The position numbers were made by a program, and so were the translations under genes. DNA of 8,830 nt from an uncultured Ruminococcus sp. (GTDB lineage: Bacteria > Bacillota > Clostridia > Oscillospirales > Ruminococcaceae): NCBI GenBank assembly GCA_900551505.1, contig URWK01000044.1, positions 1 to 8,830 of the forward strand, read 5' to 3'. Positions 1-6,430 of the stretch are shown here, one piece after another. A model generated the notes under the pieces. The model saw nothing but the letters and a program-made list of their open reading frames with translations. It was not told where the DNA came from and ran no database searches. Each line of letters begins with the position of its first letter. Within the stretch, counting starts at the first letter, position 1.

Positions 1-128
1 ATAAACTTATAAAAAAAAAAAAACCCCTCCCCCCCCTATATTTATATTAAACGGTTGGGGGTATTTAAACACCGGCCCCCCATTCCCGCTTTGGTTAATG
101 GGGTCGCCGGATTTCTTCCGAAAAATGA
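1..128. other. Homopolymer-rich, gene-free left end
   Basis: No gene is seen here. The stretch has a run of 13 A (11-23), CCCC-T-CCCCCCCC (24-36) and further G/C runs, unlike the rest of the window. On the minus strand it lies just downstream of the tenI stop codon. It shares the 12-mer GGGGTCGCCGGA (100-111) with the right end in inverted orientation, and an AT-rich patch around 37-52 resembles one near 8764-8780. It may be a copy of a dispersed repeat at which the assembly stopped, or low-quality contig-end sequence. No convincing terminator for the thi operon is visible, only a weak CGGA/TCCG hairpin at about 108-120. Confidence 0.6.
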
Positions 129-722
129 TTACTCGCAAGACATCTTATATTCAATTGTAAGTCTGCGTGGATTTTCGCAGGTCATTAGAGGTGTCATAAC
201 ACACACGCCTTTCGCACCTGCCTTTTCCACTTCCGGAACTCTTGTGGGAGTGATACCGCCGATAGCCATAACAGGTATAGAAACTCTTTCGCAGATATTC
301 TCTATAAATTCAATTCCTCTTGACGGCATATCAGGCTTTGAAGGTGTCGTATATATGTGTCCTGCTATGAGAAAATTTGCACCGAGCTTTTCCGCAAGTA
401 TCGCTTCATCAAGTGAATGTACAGATACTCCGATTTTCTCAAAGTCTTTTAACTCATCTTGTCTTCTGAGAAATTCAGCCATAGGAAGCTGGATTTTTTT
501 AATTCCCGCTTCTCTTGCAGGAGAGATAAAAGTATTCGCTATAAGGTCAACATTATACTTGTCACAGATTTTTTTGCATTCTTCCGCAAGTTGTTTATAT
601 TCTGCCGCTGAAAGAGACTTTTCTCTAAGAAGTATGGCATCCGGTCTTGCACCTGCGATTTCTTCAAGCCTTTTGATAAAGTCGCTTTTACATATTTTCT
701 TGTTTGTTACTACAATAATCAT
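129..722 (-). CDS. tenI: Thiazole tautomerase TenI (ThiE/TenI superfamily)
   Basis: A 197-aa TIM-barrel protein of the ThiE/TenI family. In the family, TenI isomerises the thiazole carboxylate phosphate made by ThiG to its aromatic tautomer, while ThiE joins thiazole and pyrimidine. Several motifs favour TenI: GHIYTT with His at residue 122, the position I recall for the catalytic His of Bacillus TenI, where ThiE has Gly-Pro; the KIQLP stretch (76-80) in place of the ThiE VHLGQxD motif; and SVHSLDEA (100-107). The ThiE Asn-Asp metal-site pair is Asn-Thr here (63-64), and the Gln of QLREK is Leu (LLREK, 31-35). The AIGGITP phosphate-binding motif (153-159) is shared by both. It is the last gene of the thi operon, 20 bp after thiH, with ATG start and a GGTGG-type ribosome site. 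Automated annotation may call it ThiE; the residues argue against that, but no assay or search was possible. Confidence 0.8.
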   Translation of the reverse strand: MIIVVTNKKICKSDFIKRLEEIAGARPDAILLREKSLSAAEYKQLAEECKKICDKYNVDLIANTFISPAREAGIKKIQLPMAEFLRRQDELKDFEKIGVSVHSLDEAILAEKLGANFLIAGHIYTTPSKPDMPSRGIEFIENICERVSIPVMAIGGITPTRVPEVEKAGAKGVCVMTPLMTCENPRRLTIEYKMSCE

Positions 723-742
723 TTTAAAATCTTACCACCGTT

Positions 743-1903
743 TCAATTAGTTCTGACATAATCAGTATACACAGGTTGTAAGCCTCTTGAAAGAATCATA
801 TTGTGAACCTGATTTACGTCACGTGGGTCAGAGATTTCAAATTGTTCATCGCCCTTGGCTTCTTCTTCGTGTCCGCCTACTCCGACAGATACGCCTGCGG
901 AAATTTTTGTTGCAACCATGCCTATTACATTATCACGGAAACCTGCTCTTTCCCTTGTGGAAATGGTTATTCCTGCAAACGGCATAAAGAGCCTGTATAC
1001 AGTCATGACTTGCAGAAGCTGTTTTTCGTGAACGTCATTCGGGTTATTCTCCGCATTATTTATATAAGGTCTTAACCTCGGCACTGAAAAAGATATTTCC
1101 GCATAAGGATATTTCTTTTGTATATAATCGGCGTGAAGACATACCGCATAAGCATCTTTACGGAAGTCGCCAAGCCCAAGCAACGCACCGAATCCGACAC
1201 CTCTCATACCGCCCATTACAGCCCTTTCCTGAGCATTAAAACGATACGGGAAAATTCTCTTGGAACCTCTTATGTGCATTTCCTCATATTTGTCCGTATC
1301 GTAAGTTTCCTGATACACACTTACAAAATCTGCTCCGCATTTCTGTAAATAATGATATTCGTCTGTATTAAGCGGATAAATCTCTATGCCGACAGTTGAG
1401 AAATATTTTGATGCAAGCTTTACCGCCCCGCCTATGTATTCAACGCCTGACTGGGAACGTGATTCGCCTGTAAGAAGCAAAATTTCTTTAAGTCCTGTCT
1501 TTGCGATATTGCGAAGTTCCGTTTCGATTTCTCCCATAGTGAGTTTCGCTCTGTGAATTTTGTTCATGCAGTTAAACCCGCAATAAACACACTGGTTTTC
1601 ACAATAGTTCGCTATATAAAGCGGTGTGAACATACATATTGAGTTGCCGAAATGTTTTCTTGTTTCTGTCTGTGCCTTGTGAGCCATTTCTTCAAGGAAC
1701 GGTTCTGCCGCCGGTGAAAGCAATATCCTGACATCATCTTTATCAATTGTTTCCTTTGAAAGCACACGTCTTACATCGGATGCGGTGTAAATGCTGTAAT
1801 CATATTCCGCTACTTCTTTGAGAACCTTGTCCATAATCTCCGGAGAAGTCTGTTCCATTCCCGGCTGATATTCCATGTGGTTAGTTTTTACCAAGTTTTT
1901 CAT
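743..1903 (-). CDS. thiH: 2-iminoacetate synthase ThiH (radical SAM)
   Basis: A 386-aa radical SAM enzyme, close to the ~377 aa of E. coli ThiH. In the family it cleaves tyrosine, using SAM and a [4Fe-4S] cluster, into p-cresol and 2-iminoacetate (dehydroglycine), which ThiG uses to build the thiazole. The cluster motif CENQCVYC gives Cys101, Cys105 and Cys108 (CX3CX2C), followed by GFNCMNKIHR. LLLTGES (146-152) and the C-terminal VGVGGHEEE stretch also fit ThiH. The oxygen-sensitive ThiH, rather than the oxygen-using glycine oxidase ThiO, suits an anaerobe. The ATG at 1903 is supported by GGAGG at 1914-1918, which lies inside the last codons of thiG. The 5-bp gap between the genes suggests translational coupling. 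Confidence 0.97.
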   Translation of the reverse strand: MKNLVKTNHMEYQPGMEQTSPEIMDKVLKEVAEYDYSIYTASDVRRVLSKETIDKDDVRILLSPAAEPFLEEMAHKAQTETRKHFGNSICMFTPLYIANYCENQCVYCGFNCMNKIHRAKLTMGEIETELRNIAKTGLKEILLLTGESRSQSGVEYIGGAVKLASKYFSTVGIEIYPLNTDEYHYLQKCGADFVSVYQETYDTDKYEEMHIRGSKRIFPYRFNAQERAVMGGMRGVGFGALLGLGDFRKDAYAVCLHADYIQKKYPYAEISFSVPRLRPYINNAENNPNDVHEKQLLQVMTVYRLFMPFAGITISTRERAGFRDNVIGMVATKISAGVSVGVGGHEEEAKGDEQFEISDPRDVNQVHNMILSRGLQPVYTDYVRTN

Positions 1904-1908
1904 AGTTA

Positions 1909-2679
1909 TCAGTCCTCCAGAAATCCTGTGAGAGGACTTGATGCCTCTGCCTTATGTTCGATAACTCTGCCCGTGCCTGAAAGGTAAGCAAGTCTTCCGG
2001 ATTCAATAGCAAGCTTAAAAGATTTAGCCATCATTCCGACATCTCCGGCTGTAGCAATTGCCGTATTCGCCATAACTGCCGAAACGCCCATTTCCATCGC
2101 TTCGCAAGCCTGTGACGGTTTGCCTATTCCTGCATCAACGATTATAGGAAGGTCAATTTCTTCAACAAGTATCTTTATAAAGTCCTTTGTCAGCAATCCT
2201 CTGTTTGTTCCGATAGGAGCTCCCAAAGGCATTATTGCACTTGCACCGGCATTAACCATATCCCTTGCACAGTTAAGGTCGGGATACATATAAGGCATTA
2301 CGATAAAGCCTTCTTTCGCAAGTATTTCCGTAGCCTTGATTGTTTCGTAGTTGTCAGGGAGCAGGTATTTCGTATCTCTCACAACCTCAACTTTTACGAA
2401 ATCTCCGCAACCGAGTTCTCTTGCCAGCCTTGCAACTCTTACAGCTTCTTCCGCATTTCTTGCACCTGAAGTATTAGGGAGCAATGTTATACCCTTTGGC
2501 ATATAATCGAGGATATTTGAAGCGTCCTTTGTGTTTGCACGTCTTACCGCAAGTGTTGCCATTTCCACTCCTGCATTTTCGATAACTGTCTTTGTCATCT
2601 CAAGAGAAAACTTTCCTGAGCCTAAAATAAAACGAGAATTAAATTCTTTTCCGCCTATAATTAATTTATCATTATTCAT
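1909..2679 (-). CDS. thiG: Thiazole synthase ThiG
   Basis: A 256-aa (beta/alpha)8 enzyme of standard ThiG length. In the family it condenses 1-deoxy-D-xylulose 5-phosphate, 2-iminoacetate from ThiH and sulfur from ThiS thiocarboxylate into the thiazole phosphate. The Schiff-base lysine is Lys96 in DFVKVEV, the same number as in Bacillus subtilis ThiG. The ligand loops ILGSGKF (18-24), PLGAPIGTNRGL (151-162) and VDAGIGKPSQA (181-191) are all present, as is the AVMANTAIA stretch (201-209). The start at 2679 has an AAGGGG-type site about 10 bp upstream. It sits 63 bp after thiF, the only sizeable gap in the operon, in which I see no convincing promoter or terminator. It overlaps functionally with thiH, whose ribosome site lies in the thiG 3' end. 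Confidence 0.98.
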   Translation of the reverse strand: MNNDKLIIGGKEFNSRFILGSGKFSLEMTKTVIENAGVEMATLAVRRANTKDASNILDYMPKGITLLPNTSGARNAEEAVRVARLARELGCGDFVKVEVVRDTKYLLPDNYETIKATEILAKEGFIVMPYMYPDLNCARDMVNAGASAIMPLGAPIGTNRGLLTKDFIKILVEEIDLPIIVDAGIGKPSQACEAMEMGVSAVMANTAIATAGDVGMMAKSFKLAIESGRLAYLSGTGRVIEHKAEASSPLTGFLED

Positions 2680-2742
2680 ATATCATTTTCCCCTTATCTG
2701 TAATTTTTTATTTCCATAAATATGCTATTCTAAAAATTAATA

Positions 2743-3549
2743 TCAAATGTCCGTTTGTTCTGTAAGCAGTCTTGCAATCATGTTAGCCTGATGACCCGCA
2801 CATATTGAAACCCTCGGAGCCATAAGCCCCCTGCCTTGTCTTGCTTCATTTTCTCCGTCACCGCAGATATAGAGATTTTTAAAAACACGCTTTGTAGTGA
2901 TGAGATTCGAGCTTTCAAGCCCTGCCATTCCCGAACCGCACACAAGTATCTTTCTCGGGAAAATCTCCATAACCTTGTTTACAAGCATGGATTTGGCAAC
3001 AGGATTATCAAAGGCTTCACATATTATATCACAGTTTTCAAAAATACAACTGATGTTTTCTTCTGTAACTTTTTCGGTAACAGTTTCAACCTTAATGAAC
3101 GGATTAATATCCGCTATCTGCTGTTTAAGAGCGTTCGTTTTGAACATTCCGAGATGCTTTATATAATAACTCTGTCTGTTAAGATTGCTTGGTTCAACAA
3201 TATCAAAATCTATAAGTTTAAGATAACCTACACCTATTCGGGCAAGCATTACGGCTATATTTGAACCGAGTCCCCCAAGCCCTGCAATTGCAACTCTGCC
3301 TTTCTTAAACCTTTCATGCACAAAAGGCGTATGGCGTGATGCCATAAGGCTTTCAAGTTCATCTTGTGAAGGCATTTTCCCTTTTTCGATAACTGCAATT
3401 GTATCATTTTCTTTAAGTGTGCAGTCCTCTGAAATCTGGAAGCCATTGAGAATTACAATGCACATTGAATTGAATTTCTCATCACGCAACTGAAAAGCTG
3501 TAAGACCTGTTTCAATATCGTTTTCTTTTCCGTTAAGAATTATCTTCAC
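2743..3549 (-). CDS. thiF: ThiS adenylyltransferase ThiF with N-terminal ThiS-like domain
   Basis: A 268-aa E1-like enzyme. In the family it adenylates the C-terminal glycine of ThiS so that sulfur can be loaded as a thiocarboxylate. The nucleotide-binding loop GLGGLGSNIA is at 90-99, the LIDFDIVEPSNLNRQ block with Asp114, Asp116 and Arg125 follows, then Lys137 and MAPRV (243-247). Residues 1-55 resemble ThiS (IILNGKEN compared with MKLNGQEI) but end in IAVIEKGK with no Gly-Gly, so this domain cannot be the sulfur acceptor. This two-domain layout is known for clostridial-type ThiF. No CXXC zinc pair is visible; Cys204 or Cys250 could serve as catalytic cysteine, but I cannot decide. The start codon is GTG, 2 bp after the thiS stop, which implies translational coupling. 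Confidence 0.95.
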   Translation of the reverse strand: MKIILNGKENDIETGLTAFQLRDEKFNSMCIVILNGFQISEDCTLKENDTIAVIEKGKMPSQDELESLMASRHTPFVHERFKKGRVAIAGLGGLGSNIAVMLARIGVGYLKLIDFDIVEPSNLNRQSYYIKHLGMFKTNALKQQIADINPFIKVETVTEKVTEENISCIFENCDIICEAFDNPVAKSMLVNKVMEIFPRKILVCGSGMAGLESSNLITTKRVFKNLYICGDGENEARQGRGLMAPRVSICAGHQANMIARLLTEQTDI

Positions 3550-3551
3550 AA

Positions 3552-3746
3552 TCAGCCACCACCCACAAAACTTACCACTTCAAGCCTGTCATTATTGTTT
3601 ATCAGAGTATTTTTTCTTTCTGCTTTCGGTACAATATTTTCATTAAGTTCAACTGCTGTTCTTTCGCTGTCATATCCGAACTGTTCAAGTATCTTGTCAA
3701 GCGGTGTTTCTGTTTCAAGAAATATTTCCTGACCGTTTAACTTCAT
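3552..3746 (-). CDS. thiS: Sulfur carrier protein ThiS
   Basis: A 64-aa ubiquitin-like protein that carries sulfur as a C-terminal thiocarboxylate to ThiG. It ends in FVGGG, the diglycine tail adenylated by ThiF, and has the ThiS features LNGQEI near the start and a terminal DRLEVVSFVGGG. The open frame runs upstream to a GTG at 3827, but that extension would cross a terminator hairpin, has no ribosome site and adds 27 residues absent from the family. The ATG at 3746 is preceded by AAGAGGAGA (3757-3765) and gives the usual ThiS length, so I chose it. It is the first gene of the thi operon. Confidence 0.95.
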   Translation of the reverse strand: MKLNGQEIFLETETPLDKILEQFGYDSERTAVELNENIVPKAERKNTLINNNDRLEVVSFVGGG

Positions 3747-3756
3747 ATCTATTTCA

Positions 3757-3765
3757 TCTCCTCTT
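3757..3765 (-). promoter_or_regulatory. Ribosome binding site that fixes the thiS start
   Basis: AAGAGGAGA on the minus strand, about 10 bases before the ATG at 3746. It favours this start over the in-frame GTG at 3827. Confidence 0.85.
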
Positions 3766-3797
3766 AAATTAAAATTCACAAAAACCGTCATAAATGC

Positions 3798-3830
3798 AAA
3801 AAAGGGGTTGCACCCGTGGTGGTGCACCCC
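3798..3830 (-). terminator. Intrinsic terminator (attenuator) in the thi operon leader
   Basis: On the minus strand GGGGT-GCACC pairs with GGTGC-ACCCC, giving a 10-bp GC-rich stem with one bulged A and a 6-base loop (3804-3830), directly followed by six T (3798-3803). It lies about 30 bases after the predicted transcription start and about 50 bases before thiS. Transcription from the operon promoter must therefore read through it to express the thi genes. There is no T run on the other strand, so it is oriented for this operon. No competing antiterminator pairing is obvious. How read-through is controlled cannot be told from the sequence. Confidence 0.8.
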
Positions 3831-3866
3831 ATAAATTCGAGTTGGTATGTTGTTTTTACGCTTTAT

Positions 3867-3895
3867 ATTGTAACATATCTTTTTACCGCTGTCAA
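3867..3895 (-). promoter_or_regulatory. Sigma-A promoter of the thi operon
   Basis: On the minus strand there is TTGACA (3890-3895), a 17-bp spacer and TACAAT (3867-3872). The predicted start is near 3860, giving a leader of about 115 bases before thiS. It is divergent from the tRNA-Arg promoter, with about 50 bp between the two -35 boxes. Confidence 0.9.
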
Positions 3896-3943
3896 GTTTT
3901 TTATTACCCTGAAAATTAAATAATATTTTTTTCTGCTAAGTAC

Positions 3944-3972
3944 TTGATTTTTCCCATGATATGTGGTATAAT
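3944..3972 (+). promoter_or_regulatory. Sigma-A promoter of tRNA-Arg
   Basis: TTGATT (3944-3949), a 17-bp spacer and a perfect TATAAT (3967-3972), with TGG just before the -10 box (extended -10). The predicted start, near 3979, is about 10 bases before the mature tRNA 5' end. Confidence 0.88.
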
Positions 3973-3988
3973 AATAATTGCTATAATT

Positions 3989-4060
3989 GCGTCTGTAGTT
4001 AAATGGATATAACATGCCCCTCCTAAGGGCAGGTTATGGGTTCGATTCCCGTCAGGCGTA
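3989..4060 (+). tRNA. tRNA-Arg (anticodon CCU)
   Basis: A full cloverleaf can be folded. The acceptor strands GCGTCTG and CAGGCGT pair with wobbles at 1-72 (G-U) and 4-69 (U-G). The D-stem is GTTA/TAAC, the anticodon stem TGCCC/GGGCA with loop CTCCTAA (anticodon CCT at 4022-4024), and the T-arm is ATGGG-TTCGATT-CCCGT with a 4-base variable loop. The discriminator is A and no CCA is encoded, so the end must be added by nucleotidyltransferase. The gene reads AGG codons. It stands alone with its own promoter and terminator. The G1-U72 pair is slightly unusual. Confidence 0.95.
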
Positions 4061-4095
4061 CTCCTTTTATGATTTTTTTGTAAAAGTATTTTACT

Positions 4096-4140
4096 AACAC
4101 AAGACCCCTTTCTTTCAGAGAGGGGTCTTGTGTTTTTTAT
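4096..4140 (+). terminator. Strong terminator after tRNA-Arg, shared with the convergent small gene
   Basis: ACACAAGACCCC (4097-4108) pairs perfectly with GGGGTCTTGTGT (4122-4133), and the inner TTTCT/AGAGA arms pair further with one mismatch. The hairpin is followed by a T-rich tail (4133-4145) on the plus strand, so it ends the tRNA transcript. The same hairpin lies just downstream of the minus-strand small gene. In that direction the T tail is poor, so it would be a weaker or pausing terminator. Confidence 0.9.
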
Positions 4141-4151
4141 TTTTCGTGGAA

Positions 4152-4292
4152 TTACTGACGAATATATATTCCCTGTGATTCGATGAATTCCTCCAAGTCT
4201 TCTTTTGCATTTTCTGCCCAGCTCGGTTCTTCATCTTTTACAGGCTGAGTTTTAAGTTTTTCGTCTTGTTTTTTCTTCTCGTCAAAATTCAT
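4152..4292 (-). CDS. Small highly charged hypothetical protein (46 aa)
   Basis: A 46-codon open frame starting MNFDEKKKQDEKLK and ending FIESQGIYIRQ. The function is unknown. About half of the residues are Asp, Glu, Lys or Arg. The N-terminal 20 residues are lysine-rich, the middle (21-36) is acidic and contains a Pro-Ser-Trp, and the tail is more hydrophobic. There is no signal peptide or membrane segment and no cysteine, so it is probably cytosolic. Support for it being real is contextual: GGGAG lies about 8 bases before the ATG, a good promoter with an optimal spacer lies at 4328-4356, and a hairpin follows the stop. It converges on the tRNA-Arg gene and is transcribed separately from the cellulase, whose terminator lies upstream. 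Confidence 0.75.
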   Translation of the reverse strand: MNFDEKKKQDEKLKTQPVKDEEPSWAENAKEDLEEFIESQGIYIRQ

Positions 4293-4327
4293 ATAAATCA
4301 CTCCCGTTTCTTATTTATTATAACTAT

Positions 4328-4356
4328 AGAATACCACAATCATTTTCAGATGTCAA
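4328..4356 (-). promoter_or_regulatory. Promoter of the 46-aa gene
   Basis: On the minus strand there is consensus TTGACA (4351-4356), a 17-bp spacer ending TGG (extended -10) and TATTCT (4328-4333). The predicted start, near 4321, gives a ~29-base leader containing the GGGAG ribosome site. The rest of the stretch 4293-4434 is AT-rich with nothing else recognisable. Confidence 0.75.
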
Positions 4357-4434
4357 TAATCAAAAACATTTTCGTAAAACCAAAAGCATTTTTATAATAT
4401 CAGTTAAGATTTTTAAGTTAACAGGAAATAAATA

Positions 4435-4469
4435 CAAAAAGTGTTCCCTGCCAAAGCAGAGAACACTTT
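4435..4469 (-). terminator. Intrinsic terminator of the cellulase gene
   Basis: On the minus strand AAAGTGTTC-T-CTGC pairs with GCAG-G-GAACACTTT around a 4-base loop (4438-4469): 14 pairs including one U-G wobble. A five-base T tract (4436-4440) follows. It begins 18 bp after the cellulase stop codon. Confidence 0.92.
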
Positions 4470-4486
4470 ATATAATTTAAAGCTTA

Positions 4487-6313
4487 TCAGTTATTAATGA
4501 GCAATGTTGCAAGTCCCATAAGGTCAGAAATATTTACTTTGTTGTCGCCGTTAACGTCCGCAACTTTAAGCTGGTCTTCATTGAGTTCAACGAGTGAAGC
4601 AACATACTGTGCAAGCTGGAACAGGTCAGAAATATTTACTCTGCCGTCAAGGTTTACATCGCCTGTCTTTATATCACCAGAAACAGTAGTTACCGACTTT
4701 GAAGTTGTGGGTGAGTCTGTTGTAACCGTTGTAACCGTAGTTTCTGTGGTGTCTTTGGTAGTTCCTGTTGTCGTAACGGTTGTTGTGGTAGGTTCGGTTG
4801 TAGTATTTTTTGTGGTTTCCGTGGTGGTAACTGTTGTAGCTGTAGGTTCTGTTTCCTTAGGGGTTGTTGTGGTGGTATTTCCTCCGCCTCCGTAGTAATC
4901 GGAAAGTGACTGACCGTTTGAGCCGAGCGGTGTCTGATGGTCAAGACCAATATATACTCCGTTTTCGTCCTGCCAGAGAGCTTCTTCAAGCAGACCGTAT
5001 TTTTCTTCGTCCCATGTCGCAAAGTCATATCCGAGAAGTCCGCCTGTATCGCCTGAGTTTGGATTGATGCACCAGAATGTGTGATGTATCATGTTTTCTT
5101 TCATGTAATCACGCAGAAGTTCCATCCATTTCTGGTTTTCCGCTCCGTCCATAAATCCGCCCCATTCGCCCATGAGCAACGGTGCGATATTCTGGTCATT
5201 TATGTAAGCCCATGTATCATACCAGTAGTCATCGAGCAATGTCTGTGTGGTGAAGTCCTTGTTAAACCATGTCTGTGCGTAAACTGCCGGACCGTAGTCA
5301 TGCGGTGAATATACAATCTGGTGATTGTAAGCATCATTTCCGAAGTCTACAGGATAATCCTTTACACCTCTGAGGTTTCCGCCCCACCATGCAGGATACC
5401 ATGGGGAAACTTCCGCACTTGCCTGCCAGATGTCAGGGGTAGCAAACGTTGCACCCTTTTCAGTCTTCGGATACTGTTCAATACCTTCAATCATTATAAG
5501 AAGATTCGGGTTTACATCAAGAATAGCTTTACCGCATCTTTCGGCTGCATATTTCCAGTTGTTTTCCGCTGTTGAATCGTCCCATTTTGCTATATCTGTA
5601 GGTTCTGCCGCTGAATAGCCACGTTTTCCGTGAGGTTCGTTCTTGAGGTCGAATGCAATAAGAGTATCATCATTCTTATATCTTTCTGCCATCCATACCC
5701 ATGTATCAATCCACATATCAGTTGTAACCATAGTTCCGCTACTGTCTTCCTTGCCGTACCAGAGTTCATAGTTATGACCTGAATTGTTTGAGTCAGGGCT
5801 GTGAACGTCAACCATTACTTTAATTCCGGACTTCTTGCAACACTCAAGCAGTGTGTCGAATACTCCAAGGCTGTCTTTTGCTGTTCCGTCAGGATTGCAG
5901 AGTTCAGGGTTGAATGTATGGTATGGGTCAAGTGACGGGTTAATTCCCGAAGCTGATGCAGGGTTTCCGGTCATCCAGCCATAGAGAAGTTCCGTTGATA
6001 CAGGTATTCTCAAAAGATTTATTCCATGGTCTGCACATGATTGTACAAGGTCGCTCATATCTGCCGACCATAAGCCGTGTGGGAAGCTTTCACTACAGTT
6101 AAAGCCAAACCAGTTTGCACCTGTTATCCATACAGGGTTGCCGTCCTTGTCGACAATCTTATTTCCGTCAGTGTGAAGCCAGTCATCATTTGTATCATCT
6201 GTAACCGCATTTGTATCTGTGATATTTGCAGACTGTGGGAACACTATTGATGTAAAAGTAAATGTCATTGCGAGTGCTGAAGCAGTTGCAACAGCCTTTT
6301 TCCATAATTTCAT
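4487..6313 (-). CDS. Secreted GH5 endoglucanase with Thr-rich linker and dockerin
   Basis: A 608-aa modular secreted cellulase. Residues 1 to about 29 form a signal peptide (MKLWKK basic start, then a hydrophobic core). Residues ~45-455 are a glycoside hydrolase family 5 domain, most like the GH5_1 endoglucanases: WITGANWFGFN near its start, acid/base Glu226 in LKNEPHG and nucleophile Glu383 in LMGEWGG. Residues ~474-547 are a Gly- then Thr-rich linker with an 18-residue imperfect repeat. Residues ~549-608 are a dockerin with two calcium-binding repeats, GDVNLDGRVNISDL and ADVNGDNKVNISDL, which in the family bind cohesins on a scaffold or the cell surface. It hydrolyses internal beta-1,4-glucan bonds outside the cell; the exact substrate cannot be told. 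The ATG at 6313 follows AGGAGG (6325-6330). It is monocistronic, with its own promoter and terminator. Confidence 0.96.
   Translation of the reverse strand: MKLWKKAVATASALAMTFTFTSIVFPQSANITDTNAVTDDTNDDWLHTDGNKIVDKDGNPVWITGANWFGFNCSESFPHGLWSADMSDLVQSCADHGINLLRIPVSTELLYGWMTGNPASASGINPSLDPYHTFNPELCNPDGTAKDSLGVFDTLLECCKKSGIKVMVDVHSPDSNNSGHNYELWYGKEDSSGTMVTTDMWIDTWVWMAERYKNDDTLIAFDLKNEPHGKRGYSAAEPTDIAKWDDSTAENNWKYAAERCGKAILDVNPNLLIMIEGIEQYPKTEKGATFATPDIWQASAEVSPWYPAWWGGNLRGVKDYPVDFGNDAYNHQIVYSPHDYGPAVYAQTWFNKDFTTQTLLDDYWYDTWAYINDQNIAPLLMGEWGGFMDGAENQKWMELLRDYMKENMIHHTFWCINPNSGDTGGLLGYDFATWDEEKYGLLEEALWQDENGVYIGLDHQTPLGSNGQSLSDYYGGGGNTTTTTPKETEPTATTVTTTETTKNTTTEPTTTTVTTTGTTKDTTETTVTTVTTDSPTTSKSVTTVSGDIKTGDVNLDGRVNISDLFQLAQYVASLVELNEDQLKVADVNGDNKVNISDLMGLATLLINN
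4736..4843 (-). repeat. Tandem 54-bp repeat encoding the Thr-rich linker
   Basis: Residues 491-508 (TATTVTTTETTKNTTTEP) and 509-526 (TTTTVTTTGTTKDTTETT) of the cellulase are two imperfect copies of an 18-residue unit. Such linkers separate catalytic and dockerin domains and are often glycosylated. The repeat is likely to vary in copy number. Confidence 0.75.
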
Positions 6314-6369
6314 GTTAAATTTATCCTCCTCTTTTCATTCCTTCAATATTCATGATTTTGACTAAAAAT

Positions 6370-6398
6370 ATTATAACAAATCATTTTCATTTTGTAAA
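6370..6398 (-). promoter_or_regulatory. Sigma-A promoter of the cellulase gene
   Basis: On the minus strand there is TTTACA (6393-6398), a 17-bp spacer and TATAAT (6370-6375). The predicted start, near 6363, gives a leader of about 50 bases with AGGAGG at 6325-6330. Confidence 0.85.
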
Positions 6399-6430
6399 TG
6401 GGAAGTCGGGTTTCAGATGTTACAAAAATA

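Noticed and set aside
55..750. Plus-strand 231-codon open frame opposite tenI
   Set aside because: It is the antisense shadow of tenI, has no ribosome site or family signature, and starts in the low-quality left end.
3552..3827. Longer ThiS starting at the GTG at 3827 (MHHHGC N-terminus)
   Set aside because: It would run through the leader terminator hairpin, has no ribosome site, and adds residues absent from ThiS; the ATG at 3746 has AAGAGGAGA.
3798..3860. TPP riboswitch in the thi leader
   Set aside because: Only GGGGTGC resembles the conserved 5' end; the CUGAGA and CCUGAUCUGG cores are missing and the leader is too short.
4738..4870. CRISPR-like or simple-sequence repeat array
   Set aside because: The repeats are codon repeats of the Thr-rich cellulase linker, with no spacers.
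4497..4895. Plus-strand 132-codon Val/Ser-rich open frame
   Set aside because: It is the complement of the Thr-rich linker and dockerin of the cellulase; its low complexity comes from repeated Thr codons.
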